This document shows positions 25,167 through 34,393 of a DNA stretch of 64,000 nucleotides, in pieces (the stretch's first letter is position 1; every line of letters starts with the position of its first letter). This DNA is from CAVUPF01 sp963743285 (GTDB taxonomy: Bacteria > Actinomycetota > Thermoleophilia > Solirubrobacterales > 70-9). The DNA lies in assembly GCA_963743285.1 (NCBI GenBank), contig CAVUPF010000004.1, forward strand, positions 248,001 to 312,000, in the 5' to 3' direction. Under the pieces are notes generated by a model, which saw only the letters and a program-made list of their open reading frames with translations, was not told the DNA's origin and ran no database searches. Both the position numbers and the translations under genes were made by a program.

Positions 25167-25916
25167 TCAGACGGCGACCCGCTCGAGGATCTCCTCGGGG
25201 ATGTCGAAGTTGGCATGGACCTCACTGACATCGTCGTGCTCAGAGAGGTCCTCAAGGAGGTGCAGCAGCTTGGCGGCATCCCCTTCGCCCACCTCCACCG
25301 TGCTCTTCGGCTCCATCGCCAGCTCGGCGGACTGGATCTCCACACCCGCGGACTGAAGCGCCTCGCACACCGCGGTCAGATCGCTGGGATCCGAGAGGAC
25401 CCGCAGCGTGTCACCGTCCTCCTGCACGTCCTCGGCGCCCGCGTCGATTGCCATGATCAGGTCATCCTCGCCGTAGCGGGCGCCGTCGACGACGACCGCA
25501 CCGCGTTTCTCGAAGATCCAGGCAACCGAGCCCGGCTCGCCGAGACTGCCGCCATGCCGGGTGAAGGCATGGCGCACGTCGGCGCTGGTGCGGTTGCGAT
25601 TGTCGGTCAGCGTCTCGACCAGCACCGCGGCGCCGCCGGGCCCGTAGCCCTCGAAGACGATCCGTTCGATCGCCTCGCCGTCGCTGCCGGCGCCGCTGCC
25701 GCGGTCGACGGCGCGCTGGATGTTGTCCTTCGGCATCGAGGCGTCGCGGGCCTTCTGGATCGCGGTGGCAAGGGAAGGGTTCGAATCGGGGTCACCTCCG
25801 GCCTCGCGGGCCGAAACGGTGATCGCACGCGCCAGCTTCGTGAACTGCTGGCCGCGTTTCGCGTCGGCCGCGGCCTTCTTGTGTTTGATCGATGACCACT
25901 TCGAGTGCCCGGACAT
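25167..25916 (-). CDS. yebC: YebC/PmpR-family protein (TACO1-like)
   Basis: 249 residues, full length. MSGHSKWSSIKHKKAAADAKRG and MPKDNIQRAVDRGSG are diagnostic, as is YEGYGPGGAAVLVETLTDNRNRT. Members act as transcription regulators or help ribosomes through difficult proline stretches. Upstream of ruvC, as in most actinobacteria. Confidence 0.96.
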   Translation of the reverse strand: MSGHSKWSSIKHKKAAADAKRGQQFTKLARAITVSAREAGGDPDSNPSLATAIQKARDASMPKDNIQRAVDRGSGAGSDGEAIERIVFEGYGPGGAAVLVETLTDNRNRTSADVRHAFTRHGGSLGEPGSVAWIFEKRGAVVVDGARYGEDDLIMAIDAGAEDVQEDGDTLRVLSDPSDLTAVCEALQSAGVEIQSAELAMEPKSTVEVGEGDAAKLLHLLEDLSEHDDVSEVHANFDIPEEILERVAV

Positions 25917-25942
25917 GCGCCTGTCATTCTATGGAGCCAGAG

Positions 25943-26377
25943 ATGGCGACCGAATCGCACAGCCACAACCCCGGCCGGGGCCTGGCGGCGGGCATCGTCG
26001 TCATCGCCATGCTATTGGCCGCACTCTCGCTGTGGACGGCGATCCCGCTGAGCTGGATCTACATCGGCTCGAAGGTCTCCCATACCCAGTTCCCAAGCGG
26101 GGGCCCCTACATGGTCGTCGCGGTCGGGATCGTGGTCTCGGTGCTCGCCGTCGCCTGGCTGATCGGGCGACTCAACAGCCTCTACGTGAGGATCACCGGC
26201 TCCAATCGCCTCGCCTCGATGCGCCCTACCTGGCTGAAGAGCGTCCGCGACACCTCCTCCACCGCCGCACCCACCACGGTGGTCGAGGCAGTGTTGATGA
26301 GCTCGGTCCTGCTGGCCGCTCTGGCGCTCACCGTCTGGTTTTTCATCCTGGCCGGCTCGCCGCTCCCGAACCAGTAG
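25943..26377 (+). CDS. Membrane protein, divergent from yebC
   Basis: 144 residues with three predicted membrane helices (about 14-38, 52-73, 112-135). The second ATG at 25943 is chosen because GGAG at 25932-25935 is at the right distance. The first ATG (25931) and longer frames overlap the yebC promoter. The stop abuts the convergent aminopeptidase stop, with no gap for a terminator. No family recognised. Confidence 0.7.
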   Translation: MATESHSHNPGRGLAAGIVVIAMLLAALSLWTAIPLSWIYIGSKVSHTQFPSGGPYMVVAVGIVVSVLAVAWLIGRLNSLYVRITGSNRLASMRPTWLKSVRDTSSTAAPTTVVEAVLMSSVLLAALALTVWFFILAGSPLPNQ

Positions 26378-27484
26378 TCAGACGACGAACTTCCCGCCTT
26401 CCTGCATCACGTTGCCGTCGACTTCGAGCTTGCCGCCTAGCCGAAGGTCGCAGACGAGATCGGTGTGGACCGCCGACTCGTTCTCGCCACCGGACTCCGG
26501 GTAGCTGCGGCCGACCGCCATGTGGACGGTCCCGCCGATCTTCTCGTCGAGCAGGACCTCGCGGGTACCTCTGTCGATCCCGTAGTTGGTGCCGATCCCC
26601 AGCTCGCCCAGGCGACGCGCCCCGGGGTCAGTGTCGAGCAGCTTGACCAGGAACTCCTCGCCTCGCTCGGCGCTGGCGTCGATGACCAGGCCAGACTCGA
26701 AGCGAAGCCGCACTCCGGAGACCTCACGCCCACCGATCACCGCGGGCAGGTGGAAGGTGACCTCGCCCTCGACCGAATCCTCGACCGGTCCGGTGAAGAA
26801 CTCGCCGTCGGGCATATTGTGGCGACCGTCACAGGGGATGAACTTCCGTCCCGCGATTCCGAGCCTGATGTCGGTCCCTGGCGCGGTAACCCGGACCTCC
26901 TCGTGGCCCTCGATCCACCCGGCAAGTCGGGTCGTCTCAGCTGAGGCCCGCAGCCAGGCGGTCAGCGGATCGCTGTCGGCGCCGACCAGGCAGGCGCCAT
27001 AGTAGAAGTCCTCATAGTCGGCCAAGCTCATCTCCGCCTCGGAGGCGTAGGCGCTGGTCGGGTAGAGCGTGTAACACCATCGGAAGTCCCCGGCGGCGCT
27101 GCGCTCCATCGCCCGCGCCATGAGGTCACCGGTGGCGCTCTGGCGACGCGTCTGTCGCTGCGGCGGGACCGCTGAGAGCTCGCGGGTGTTGGTGCTGGCG
27201 CCGATCGCGATCCGCACGTCGGCATGCTCGACCATCCACTCCGCCACCGGTGAGATCCAGTCCAGCTGGGCGTCGCTGGCGTACTTGAAGTAGGCGGCCG
27301 ACTGGCCCTCCACGGAGACGTTGAGGATCGGATTGGCGCCCGCCTTCAGCACCTCCTCATAGACCGCCAACACCAACGGAGCGGCGGCGTTCTCGCTGTC
27401 GATCGAGACGACCTCCCCCTCCCTTACCTGGGTCGAGTATCCGACCAGGATCTTCGCTAAGCCCTCTGCCCTTGGGTCCCTCAA
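26378..27484 (-). CDS. M29-family (thermophilic, AmpS/PepS-type) aminopeptidase
   Basis: 368 residues. The family's metal ligands are in view: HNMPDGEFFTGPVEDSVEGEV (Glu pair), FESG…DASAERGEEFL, LGELGIGTNYGIDRGT, DEKIGGTVHMAVGRSYPE and NESAVHTDLVCDL. It removes N-terminal residues from peptides and needs divalent cobalt or zinc. The TTG start at 27484 overlaps the pdxT stop (TTGA), so it is translated from the pdxS-pdxT message. Confidence 0.92.
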   Translation of the reverse strand: MRDPRAEGLAKILVGYSTQVREGEVVSIDSENAAAPLVLAVYEEVLKAGANPILNVSVEGQSAAYFKYASDAQLDWISPVAEWMVEHADVRIAIGASTNTRELSAVPPQRQTRRQSATGDLMARAMERSAAGDFRWCYTLYPTSAYASEAEMSLADYEDFYYGACLVGADSDPLTAWLRASAETTRLAGWIEGHEEVRVTAPGTDIRLGIAGRKFIPCDGRHNMPDGEFFTGPVEDSVEGEVTFHLPAVIGGREVSGVRLRFESGLVIDASAERGEEFLVKLLDTDPGARRLGELGIGTNYGIDRGTREVLLDEKIGGTVHMAVGRSYPESGGENESAVHTDLVCDLRLGGKLEVDGNVMQEGGKFVV

Positions 27485-28071
27485 CTCATTGCCTCCTCTC
27501 TGGCGCGTTCGCGAGCGCTCGTTGCCATTGCCATGAAGAGCGCGTGAATGCGCGAATCGTCGGTCAGCTCGGGGTGAAATGCGCAGGCCAGGACGTTGCC
27601 CTCACGGATCGCCACCGGATGACCTCGATGCGAGGCGAGCACCTCGACTCCCGGTCCATGCCGCCGCACCCAGGGGGCACGGATGAAGATGGCGCGCAAC
27701 GGCTCCTCACCGATCCCCTCGATCTTGAGTTCGGCCTCGAAGCTCTGCAGCTGGCGACCGAAGGCATTGCGCTCTGCGCTGGCGTCGATCAGGCCAAGGT
27801 GCGTGTCATCGCAGACGATCAACCCGGCGCAGGTGCCGAGGGTCGGCCGTCCGGCCTCATGGTGAGCCCGGATCGCAGACGCCAACCCGCCTGACTCGAT
27901 CCCCATCTCGATCGTCGTGCTCTCGCCCCCGGGGATCACCAGCCCCTCTAACCCAACCAGATCCTCAGGACTTCGGACCTCACGTGGATCGGCGCCGAGT
28001 CCTCGCAGCATCCGGACGTGCGCTTCGAATCCGCCCTGAATGGCGAGGACACCGATGCGCAGCTCAGGCAC
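27481..28071 (-). CDS. pdxT: Glutaminase subunit of pyridoxal 5'-phosphate synthase
   Basis: 196 residues from GTG 28071, which overlaps the pdxS stop by eight bases and opens VPELRIGVLAIQGGFEAH. The longer frame is out-of-phase pdxS. Class-I glutaminase residues are present: GGESTTI, GTCAGLIV (nucleophile Cys) and FHPELTDDSRIH (His/Glu). Supplies ammonia to PdxS. PLP is also the cofactor of the thrC product in this window. Confidence 0.95.
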   Translation of the reverse strand: MPELRIGVLAIQGGFEAHVRMLRGLGADPREVRSPEDLVGLEGLVIPGGESTTIEMGIESGGLASAIRAHHEAGRPTLGTCAGLIVCDDTHLGLIDASAERNAFGRQLQSFEAELKIEGIGEEPLRAIFIRAPWVRRHGPGVEVLASHRGHPVAIREGNVLACAFHPELTDDSRIHALFMAMATSARERAREEAMS

Positions 28072-28951
28072 CACGATCCTGCAGCAGCGCATCGGCTGCG
28101 GCCAGCTCGGCGATCTCCAGCCCCGCCATCGCCTCTCCGAGCCCGATCGAAGCAGCCGCGACCCGCTCGGGATCGTTGAAGTGCGTGGTCGCCTCGACGA
28201 TCGCCCGGGCCCGGCGCTCCGGGTCGGCGCTCTTGAAGATCCCCGAGCCGACGAAGTTTCCCTCGGCACCGAGCTGCATCATCAGCGCCGCGTCGGCGGG
28301 GGTGGCGATGCCGCCGGCGCAAAACAGTGGCACCGGCAGGCGCCCTGCCGCGGCCACCTCGCGGACGACTTCGAGCGGTGCCTGGTGCTCCTTGGCCGCC
28401 CCCGCAAGCTCCTCGGGACCGAGCTGGGAGAGGCGCTTCACGGCGGCAGTTATCTCGCGCATGTGGCGAACTGCCTCAACGATGTTGCCGGTGCCGGCCT
28501 CGCCCTTGGAGCGGATCATCGCCGCCCCCTCACCGATCCGTCGCAGCGCCTCGCCGAGGTTGGTGGCACCGCAGACGAAGGGAACCTCGAAGGCGAGCTT
28601 GTCGATGTGGTTGCGCTCATCCGCCGGGGTCAGCACCTCCGACTCATCGACGTAGTCGACTTCAAGGGACTGCAACACCTGGGCCTCCGCAAAGTGCCCG
28701 ATCCGAGCCTTCGCCATCACCGGAATCGTCACCGCCCCCTGGATCCCCTTGATCATCGCCGGGTCCGACATCCGCGCCACCCCCCCGTCCCGGCGGATGT
28801 CCGCCGGGACGCGCTCCAGGGCCATCACGGCGCAGGCCCCGGCCTCCTCGGCGAGCTTTGCCTGCTCCGCAGTGACCACGTCCATGATCACTCCGCCTTT
28901 CAGCATCTCAGCCAAGCCGGTCTTCACCCTGAAGGTGGCGCGCTCGGTCAT
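28064..28951 (-). CDS. pdxS: Pyridoxal 5'-phosphate synthase subunit PdxS
   Basis: 295 residues, highly typical: KTGLAEMLKGGVIMDVV (catalytic Asp), AVMALERVPADIRRDGGVARMSDP (Lys/Arg site), IDKLAFEVPFVCGATNLGEALRRI and IRSKGEAGTGNIVEAVRHMR. Makes PLP from ribose 5-phosphate, glyceraldehyde 3-phosphate and ammonia with PdxT. Heads the operon pdxS-pdxT-aminopeptidase. Confidence 0.97.
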   Translation of the reverse strand: MTERATFRVKTGLAEMLKGGVIMDVVTAEQAKLAEEAGACAVMALERVPADIRRDGGVARMSDPAMIKGIQGAVTIPVMAKARIGHFAEAQVLQSLEVDYVDESEVLTPADERNHIDKLAFEVPFVCGATNLGEALRRIGEGAAMIRSKGEAGTGNIVEAVRHMREITAAVKRLSQLGPEELAGAAKEHQAPLEVVREVAAAGRLPVPLFCAGGIATPADAALMMQLGAEGNFVGSGIFKSADPERRARAIVEATTHFNDPERVAAASIGLGEAMAGLEIAELAAADALLQDRGA

Positions 28952-28975
28952 CGTCCCAATATACGGGGACGGGTC

Positions 28976-29830
28976 TTACTTCAGCTTGTAGGCGCGGATC
29001 CGGTCTTTGTGCGCAGCCTCATCCCGCGCGTAGAGACCGTGAGCCAGCGCCTGCACGAGCGCCATCAGCGCCGTGTTTGACCGCGCGAAGGAGGGACTGT
29101 TCGAGGAGAAGTAGAGAGTCAGCTCGGCGTGCTCACCGACCTCAGACATCGAAGCGTCGGATATCGCCAGCGTGCGTGCACGGCGGTGCAGCGCCAGTTT
29201 CATCGCGCGCAGCAGCAGCGGGTGAGCCCGTCCAGCCGAGAGGATGATGACCAGTGTCTCCTCATCGATCCGCCCGAGGCGCTGGAGGGACTCACCGCCG
29301 GTGCTGGCGACGATCTCAGCGCGGATGTCGAGGAGGCTGAGCGTGTGGCGCAGGTAGCTGGCGAAAAAGGCCATCTGATCGACGCCGACGATGACGACGC
29401 GCTGGGCGTTGGCAAGCGCCGCGACCGAGGCGTCGACCTGCTCGCGGGTGAGGTTGCGCGCCGTTTCCTCCAAATTTGCGTAGTCGGCGCCCAGCGACCC
29501 CTCCAGCTCGGAGTGATCGAAGGAGAAGAGTGCTCCTGCGGAGCCGCCGCCGTTGCTGCCGGCGATTGAGTTGCGGTACTCCTCGATCGCTGCCTGCTGT
29601 AGCTCGGGATAGCCCTCGAAGCCGAGGGCCTGGGAGAAGCGCACCACGGTCGATGAGGAGGTACTCGCTCTGCGAGCCAGCTCCTCGGCAGTCAAGAATG
29701 CCGCCTCGTCGAGGTGATCGACGATGTAGCGGGCAACGTCCTTCTGAGAGCGCGAGAACTCGTCGAAGCGCTCCTGGATGTACTCGGAAAGGCTTTTAAG
29801 CTGAGGGGGCTTCGTCGCGGTCTTGGTCAC
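28976..29830 (-). CDS. RpiR/MurR-family transcriptional regulator
   Basis: 284 residues from GTG 29830; earlier in-frame sequence is antisense to the zinc-site gene. N-terminal HTH_6 domain (RSQKDVARYIVDHLDEAAFLTAEELARRASTSSSTVVRFSQALGF) and a C-terminal SIS sugar-phosphate-binding domain (VVIVGVDQMAFFASYLRHTL and VIILSAGRAHPLLLRAM). Such regulators respond to phosphosugars. It ends 24 bases before pdxS begins, so it may be co-transcribed with the PLP genes, whose substrates are sugar phosphates. The link is an inference. Confidence 0.9.
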   Translation of the reverse strand: MTKTATKPPQLKSLSEYIQERFDEFSRSQKDVARYIVDHLDEAAFLTAEELARRASTSSSTVVRFSQALGFEGYPELQQAAIEEYRNSIAGSNGGGSAGALFSFDHSELEGSLGADYANLEETARNLTREQVDASVAALANAQRVVIVGVDQMAFFASYLRHTLSLLDIRAEIVASTGGESLQRLGRIDEETLVIILSAGRAHPLLLRAMKLALHRRARTLAISDASMSEVGEHAELTLYFSSNSPSFARSNTALMALVQALAHGLYARDEAAHKDRIRAYKLK

Positions 29831-29878
29831 GGCGGTCCATTTCGCCGGGCCTCGTGCTTTCCCTTCCAATCTGGTTGG

Positions 29879-30229
29879 ATGAGCACAGCGATGGAGTCGA
29901 CAAGCCGGCATGACGGGCTCCCCAGCATCAGGTGGAGCCTGCGCGGGCGCACCGATGAAGGCGACGAGGCGTGGCTGATCCGCGGCATCTCCCAGAAGCT
30001 CTACCGCTGCCCCGGGTGCCACGGTGAGATCGAGATCGGGACCGAGCACACTGTGGTTCAGTTCGTGCGCCGGCTCGGCGGGACCGACCACCACCACTGG
30101 CACCGCCGTTGCGCGGAAGAGCTGCTGACCCCCGCGCTGAGCGACGTGCGGCGGGTGCCCGCCTCGGAGTCATCGCGCCCCAAGCTGGAGGCACGAGGCC
30201 GGGTCAAGTCCGGGCGCCGGCGCCGCTAG
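29879..30229 (+). CDS. Small zinc-site protein (CxxC ... HxxxC)
   Basis: 116 residues from ATG 29879. The motifs YRCPGCHGEIEIGTEHTVVQF and HHHWHRRCAEEL form a likely zinc knuckle; the C terminus is basic (KSGRRRR). Small proteins of this form are widespread in Actinobacteria and lack an assigned role. It is divergent from the RpiR gene, with 48 bases between starts, and is followed by the membrane-protein gene one base after its stop. Confidence 0.72.
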   Translation: MSTAMESTSRHDGLPSIRWSLRGRTDEGDEAWLIRGISQKLYRCPGCHGEIEIGTEHTVVQFVRRLGGTDHHHWHRRCAEELLTPALSDVRRVPASESSRPKLEARGRVKSGRRRR

Positions 30230-30230
30230 C

Positions 30231-30968
30231 GTGGCCGAGCGGATCAGGCCGATATCGATCTACGTCAGGATCGCCCGCACCTATGCGAGGCAGGCGCCCT
30301 CCCTCCTGCTGCTGGCGGCGGTCGTCTTCGTGCCGCTCGGGCTGATCGACGCGATCACCGTCAACGCCGAAGTCGGGTCGCTCAGCGTCTCCAACGGACT
30401 GCTCGGCGCCGCGGTCGTGGCGTTGACGGTCACCGGGTTGATCGGGGAGGTCTTCTACAGCGGTGCCGTGGCGATCTCGCTGACCGACGCCGCGCACGGC
30501 CGGGCGCCCTCCCTGCGCGAGATCGCCAGCCGGCTCAACTATCGCACGCTGATTGCCGTCGACCTCCTCTACGGGCTTATCGTCGCGACCGGCTTGATCC
30601 TCCTCTTCGTCCCGGGGGTGGCAGCCTTCGTCTGGTTCGGGCTGGCCGCGCCGGTGGTCGAGATCGAGGCACGTGGCGTCCGGGGGGCCTTCCAGCGCAG
30701 TTGGGACCTGGTCCGGGGGCGGTTTTGGACGGTGCTCATGGTGCTTGGGCCGATCGAGGTGGCGGGAGATGGGATCGCGGGCCTCGCGGCCGGTCTGGCC
30801 CACCGCCTGCTGGGCCACTCGCTGCTGGGAACCTGGATCGCCGAGTCGCTCTCCAACGTCGTGCTGGCCCCGATCTTCGCCGTGGCGACGGTGCTGCTCA
30901 CGCTTGACCTGATTGCCGAGAAGGACGGCGTGAGACCACAGCTACACTCGGCACCAAGCCGCGCATGA
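30231..30968 (+). CDS. Multi-pass membrane protein, GPDPase membrane-domain-like
   Basis: 245 residues, starting GTG. About six hydrophobic helices with a central ARGVRGAFQRSWDLVRGRFWTVLMVL segment, a recurring element of glycerophosphodiesterase membrane-domain-type proteins. Role unknown. Its stop overlaps the next ATG by four bases. Confidence 0.72.
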   Translation: MAERIRPISIYVRIARTYARQAPSLLLLAAVVFVPLGLIDAITVNAEVGSLSVSNGLLGAAVVALTVTGLIGEVFYSGAVAISLTDAAHGRAPSLREIASRLNYRTLIAVDLLYGLIVATGLILLFVPGVAAFVWFGLAAPVVEIEARGVRGAFQRSWDLVRGRFWTVLMVLGPIEVAGDGIAGLAAGLAHRLLGHSLLGTWIAESLSNVVLAPIFAVATVLLTLDLIAEKDGVRPQLHSAPSRA

Positions 30969-31831
30969 TCTCCGCCTCGGTCTTCTCGAGCTTCTGGAAC
31001 CGTCTGGCCGAACACGACGAGCAAGGCCTGTTCCTGGTCTTGAGCGGGTTCATCCTCTCATTTGCCTTCATCAGGATGAGCACGCGGCTGATGCGCAGCG
31101 ACAGAGTGTCGTGGTGGCCGGGCAGCGTGGTCAGCGACGGAGGCGTCCACCTGCACCACCTCGTCTTCGGAATCGTCACGATGATGATCACCGGAACGCT
31201 GGGCTTCGCGGCGCTCGGGCATAGCCCCTATGCCGAGATCTGCGCCTTCTTCTTCGGCGTCGGCGGCGGCCTCACCATCGACGAGTTCGCCCTCTGGGTG
31301 TACCTCGACGACGTCTACTGGGCCGAGCAGGGCCGCAGCTCGATTGACGCGACGGTGATCGCGGCAGCAGGGATGATGCTGCTGCTGCTGGGCTTCAGCC
31401 CGCTCAGCTTCGAGACCGGCTCGGTCGAGGCGGTGATCGGGAGCATCGCCGCCGCGCTGATCGTCTTCGCGCTGGTGGCGATCTGCTTCGCCAAGCAGCG
31501 GATCTTGCATGGGGTAATCGGCTTCTTCGCTTTCCCGATCGCGATCTACGGGACCATTCGGGTCGGCAAGCCGAACTCCCCCTGGGCGAGACGCTTCTAC
31601 GGCGAGCGGCGGCCAGCGAAGCAGGCCAAATCCGAACAGCGCTTCTACCCAGACCGACGAACCGAGCGCTTCAAGAACGCCTTCCGCGACATCGTCGGCG
31701 GCAAGCCGAGCGAGGGCGTCACCGCGGTGAGGGAAGCGGCGCTCGACGCAACTCTCGATGCCGCTGCGGAGGTCCGCCACCGCGCGGAGCAGGTCGCCCG
31801 CTCCGCGGACCGCGCTGGCGGTGGAAGCTGA
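30965..31831 (+). CDS. Integral membrane protein with cytoplasmic C-terminal tail
   Basis: 288 residues. Seven or so membrane helices to about residue 195, including GGVHLHHLVFGI and FFGVGGGLTIDEFALWVYLDDVYW, which hold conserved-looking His and Asp residues facing the membrane. A charged tail follows (RRPAKQAKSEQRFYPDRRTERF), then a helical amphipathic end. Homologues are known to me only as actinobacterial conserved membrane proteins. Co-transcribed with the gene before it. Confidence 0.75.
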   Translation: MISASVFSSFWNRLAEHDEQGLFLVLSGFILSFAFIRMSTRLMRSDRVSWWPGSVVSDGGVHLHHLVFGIVTMMITGTLGFAALGHSPYAEICAFFFGVGGGLTIDEFALWVYLDDVYWAEQGRSSIDATVIAAAGMMLLLLGFSPLSFETGSVEAVIGSIAAALIVFALVAICFAKQRILHGVIGFFAFPIAIYGTIRVGKPNSPWARRFYGERRPAKQAKSEQRFYPDRRTERFKNAFRDIVGGKPSEGVTAVREAALDATLDAAAEVRHRAEQVARSADRAGGGS

Positions 31832-32283
31832 GGCCGGCGCCCCGGCGGGGCGGACTGATGGCGATCGAGGACCGGTTCGGCGCTTGGGCTGGTACCAGTT
31901 CAAAATCGGCGGGCAACCCCACCGAGGCCGCAACGAGGACTGCGCCGACGATCGTCGGATCGAGAGGCTCACCGCCGCAGGTCCGACGCCAGATCCCGCC
32001 GGCCGACGCCCGGCGATGAGAACCTGAAACGACAAGTCGACGAGAGGCTCAGCAGCCGCGCAGGATGACCAGGAACGGACAGGGGGAAGTCCCGGCCAAC
32101 TCGGTCGAGACCGCGCCCAGGGCGAAGTTGGCCGCAGATCCGGGCGCTTTCGTCTCGTTCACGGAGGCGACACCATGACCCGCAAAACAGACAGGCACCG
32201 GACGGATCACTACCGCTGCCTCGGAAAATCACGGCCGGGCGACGCGATCCCAAGCGTCAAGCCAGAGCGTCCGTAGACTCAGG
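31832..32283 (+). other. Intergenic region with one possible 33-codon ORF
   Basis: 452 bases without a recognised gene. A short frame 32175-32276 (MTRKTDRHRTDHYRCLGKSR and 13 more residues) has GGAGG seven bases before its ATG and ends eight bases before the secreted-protein gene. It could be a leader peptide or chance. Nothing else was seen. Confidence 0.3.
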
Positions 32284-33075
32284 ATGAAGGTCATGCAACG
32301 ACGTCTCGCCATCCCGATCGCTCTTCTCCTCGCCGCGCTTCTCAGTGCCAGCGTCGCCCGTGGTGAGCTGACTCAAAGCGAAGGCCTGCGGGTGGCTTTC
32401 GACGGTGGCTTTTCCCCGAGCGCCCTGCCCCGCAACCGACCTGTTCCGGTGACCGTGCGGATCGACGGCTCAATCGGCACCGTCAACGGCAGCGAGCCGC
32501 CGCAGCTGCGGCAGGTCTCCTTCGCGATCAACCGCAACGGAAAGCTCTACTCAGGCGGCCTGCCGAGCTGCCCGATCGAACTGCTCCAGTCGACCACCAG
32601 CCAGGCCGCCCTGGCGCGCTGTCGGCCCGCCCTGATCGGCCGGGGGAGCTTCGGCGCGGACGTCGACTTCCCCAACCTCCCCCTGGTCCCCGTCCTCGGC
32701 AGGCTGCTCGCCTTCAATGGCAGAAGCGACGGCCAGCCTGAGATCCTCCTTCACCTCTATGTCTCCAGTCCGGCGCAGGTAACGCTCGTGCTGCCGTTCA
32801 AGGTCATCAGGCAGAACTCTGGCGCCTTCGGCACCGTCCTCTCGGCGCAGATCCCGAAGATCGCCGGGGAACTCGGCTACGTGACCGACATCAGCCTAGA
32901 AATAGGACGCCGATACCGATACCGGGGCCTGCCGCGGAGCCTCCTAAGTGCGAGTTGCGCCGCCCCGGCTGGGTTCCCGGGCGCAATCTTCAGCTTTGCC
33001 AAGGGCAGCTTCTCCTTCGCCAACGGGCAGCGGCTCACCACCACCCTCACCCGTAACTGCCAGGTCCGCCAGTAA
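32284..33075 (+). CDS. Secreted protein, paralogue of 10144-10962
   Basis: 263 residues with a signal peptide (RRLAIPIALLLAALLSASVARG). The mature part shares an ordered set of features with the protein of the integrated element: an R/K-x-P-V-P-V-T-V-like strand, LRQVSFAINRNGKLYSGGLPSCPI, a cysteine in ALARCRPALIGRGSFGADV, LLAFNGR, and a C-terminal Cys pair. Likely an all-beta extracellular protein. No function known. Either ATG 32284 or 32293 can start it. Confidence 0.8.
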   Translation: MKVMQRRLAIPIALLLAALLSASVARGELTQSEGLRVAFDGGFSPSALPRNRPVPVTVRIDGSIGTVNGSEPPQLRQVSFAINRNGKLYSGGLPSCPIELLQSTTSQAALARCRPALIGRGSFGADVDFPNLPLVPVLGRLLAFNGRSDGQPEILLHLYVSSPAQVTLVLPFKVIRQNSGAFGTVLSAQIPKIAGELGYVTDISLEIGRRYRYRGLPRSLLSASCAAPAGFPGAIFSFAKGSFSFANGQRLTTTLTRNCQVRQ

Positions 33076-33107
33076 GAGCCGCAACCCTGCGGGTGCGATG
33101 ACCGGCG

Positions 33108-33314
33108 CTAGTCGTGGCTGCGTCCGAGGTGTGCGAAGCGTGGGTCGGGGTCGCCGACTTCCTTGCCGTTGATCCACGCCCGGCCACCGCGACCGCTTGG
33201 CCTCTCCCAGTCTCGATCCCGCTGGCTGCCGGTGACTACCCGGGAGATGCGACCGACACGAGCCTCGGCGACAAGCGCCCCCAGGACTCGCTCATATGAC
33301 TTGGCACTGCTCAT
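33108..33314 (-). CDS. Possible small hypothetical protein
   Basis: A 68-residue frame from ATG 33314 (MSSAKSYERVLGALVAEARV…INGKEVGDPDPRFAHLGRSHD). The composition looks protein-like, but there is no clear ribosome site and I know no homologue. It could be chance. Confidence 0.3.
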   Translation of the reverse strand: MSSAKSYERVLGALVAEARVGRISRVVTGSQRDRDWERPSGRGGRAWINGKEVGDPDPRFAHLGRSHD

Positions 33315-33554
33315 GCGGGCGACGCTACCCGGCCATTCTTTGGCCAGCCTATGCGCTTCCTAAATGGTAGCCATAGACTAAGGTCGCTCCACGGGGAGAG
33401 GGTCGTCCAGGGCAGGAAGGTAAAGCCGAGGATGGCACCCAGGATCAACAATCAACCTCAGCAAGTACGCGCCCGGAGGGCCGAGCCATATGGCCATGCC
33501 CCCGGGGGCGGTCCAGTCTGCTCGCCTCGGCGATCGGAGCGAGGGTTCCTCGAG

Positions 33555-34301
33555 TTGCGGCTGAGTATGGCCGGCTTCGCCCTGGCGCTCGTCGCGATCA
33601 TCCTCACCAGCTGCGACAGCTCTTCAGCAAGCTCGCCGCGAAGACACGCCAGTATGCCGCGCAAGGTGAGCAGGCTAGTCGGCTGCACCTCGACCAGTGC
33701 CGGTCCCGTCGACCACGGATCGCCGTCCCGTCCGGTGGTCGCGCTGACCTTCGACGACGGCCCTAGCCTCACCTACACACCACGCATTCTCTCGATCCTC
33801 AATCGCCTCCACGCGAGGGCCACCTTCTTCGAGGAGGGTCGACACGTTCCCCATCGTGAGGCACTGATGCGACACATCCTCGCCAGTGGCGATGAGATCG
33901 GCAACCACTCCTTTACCCATCCCCGCGACCCCGGATACGGCCAACTTCGCGGAACCAATCGCCGCATCGAGGCGGCAACCGGCTTTACCCCCTGTCTCTT
34001 CCGCCCCCCATACGGTCTTATCGACACGAAGGTCGTCTCCGCGGCACGACGTAACCATCTTGAGATGATCCTCTGGTCTGTCGACTCCCGAGACGACAAG
34101 CACCCCGGCGTCGCAGTCATCCGCGCCAACGCCGTGGGCTTGGCCAGTCCGGGCTCGATCATCCTCATGCACGACGGCGGCCACCACCCCCAGACCGTCG
34201 CCGCGCTGCCGTCAATCATCCGCGGCCTGCGCGCCCGCGGCTTTCGCTTCTCCACCGTTACCGCCTTACTGGGCGGCAGGTTCATCTACCGAGACCGCTG
34301 A
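33555..34301 (+). CDS. Polysaccharide deacetylase (NodB domain), probable lipoprotein
   Basis: All five NodB motifs are present: TFDDGP, HSFTHP (HxxxH metal ligands), RPPYG, WSVDSRDD and IILMHDGG. It removes acetyl groups from peptidoglycan or another glycan outside the membrane. TTG at 33555 has GAGGG nine bases upstream and yields a lipoprotein signal ending in the lipobox ILTSC. The frame is open back to 33351, so a longer start is possible. Expected catalytic and zinc residues are intact. Confidence 0.85.
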   Translation: MRLSMAGFALALVAIILTSCDSSSASSPRRHASMPRKVSRLVGCTSTSAGPVDHGSPSRPVVALTFDDGPSLTYTPRILSILNRLHARATFFEEGRHVPHREALMRHILASGDEIGNHSFTHPRDPGYGQLRGTNRRIEAATGFTPCLFRPPYGLIDTKVVSAARRNHLEMILWSVDSRDDKHPGVAVIRANAVGLASPGSIILMHDGGHHPQTVAALPSIIRGLRARGFRFSTVTALLGGRFIYRDR

Positions 34302-34393
34302 AAGAAGCTGAACGGCGAGCGCCCTCGCGGTCGGTCGAGGAGCACAGCCGATAGAGTTGACAGCACTGAAGCTCGGAAGGGGTCGGCCTTGCA

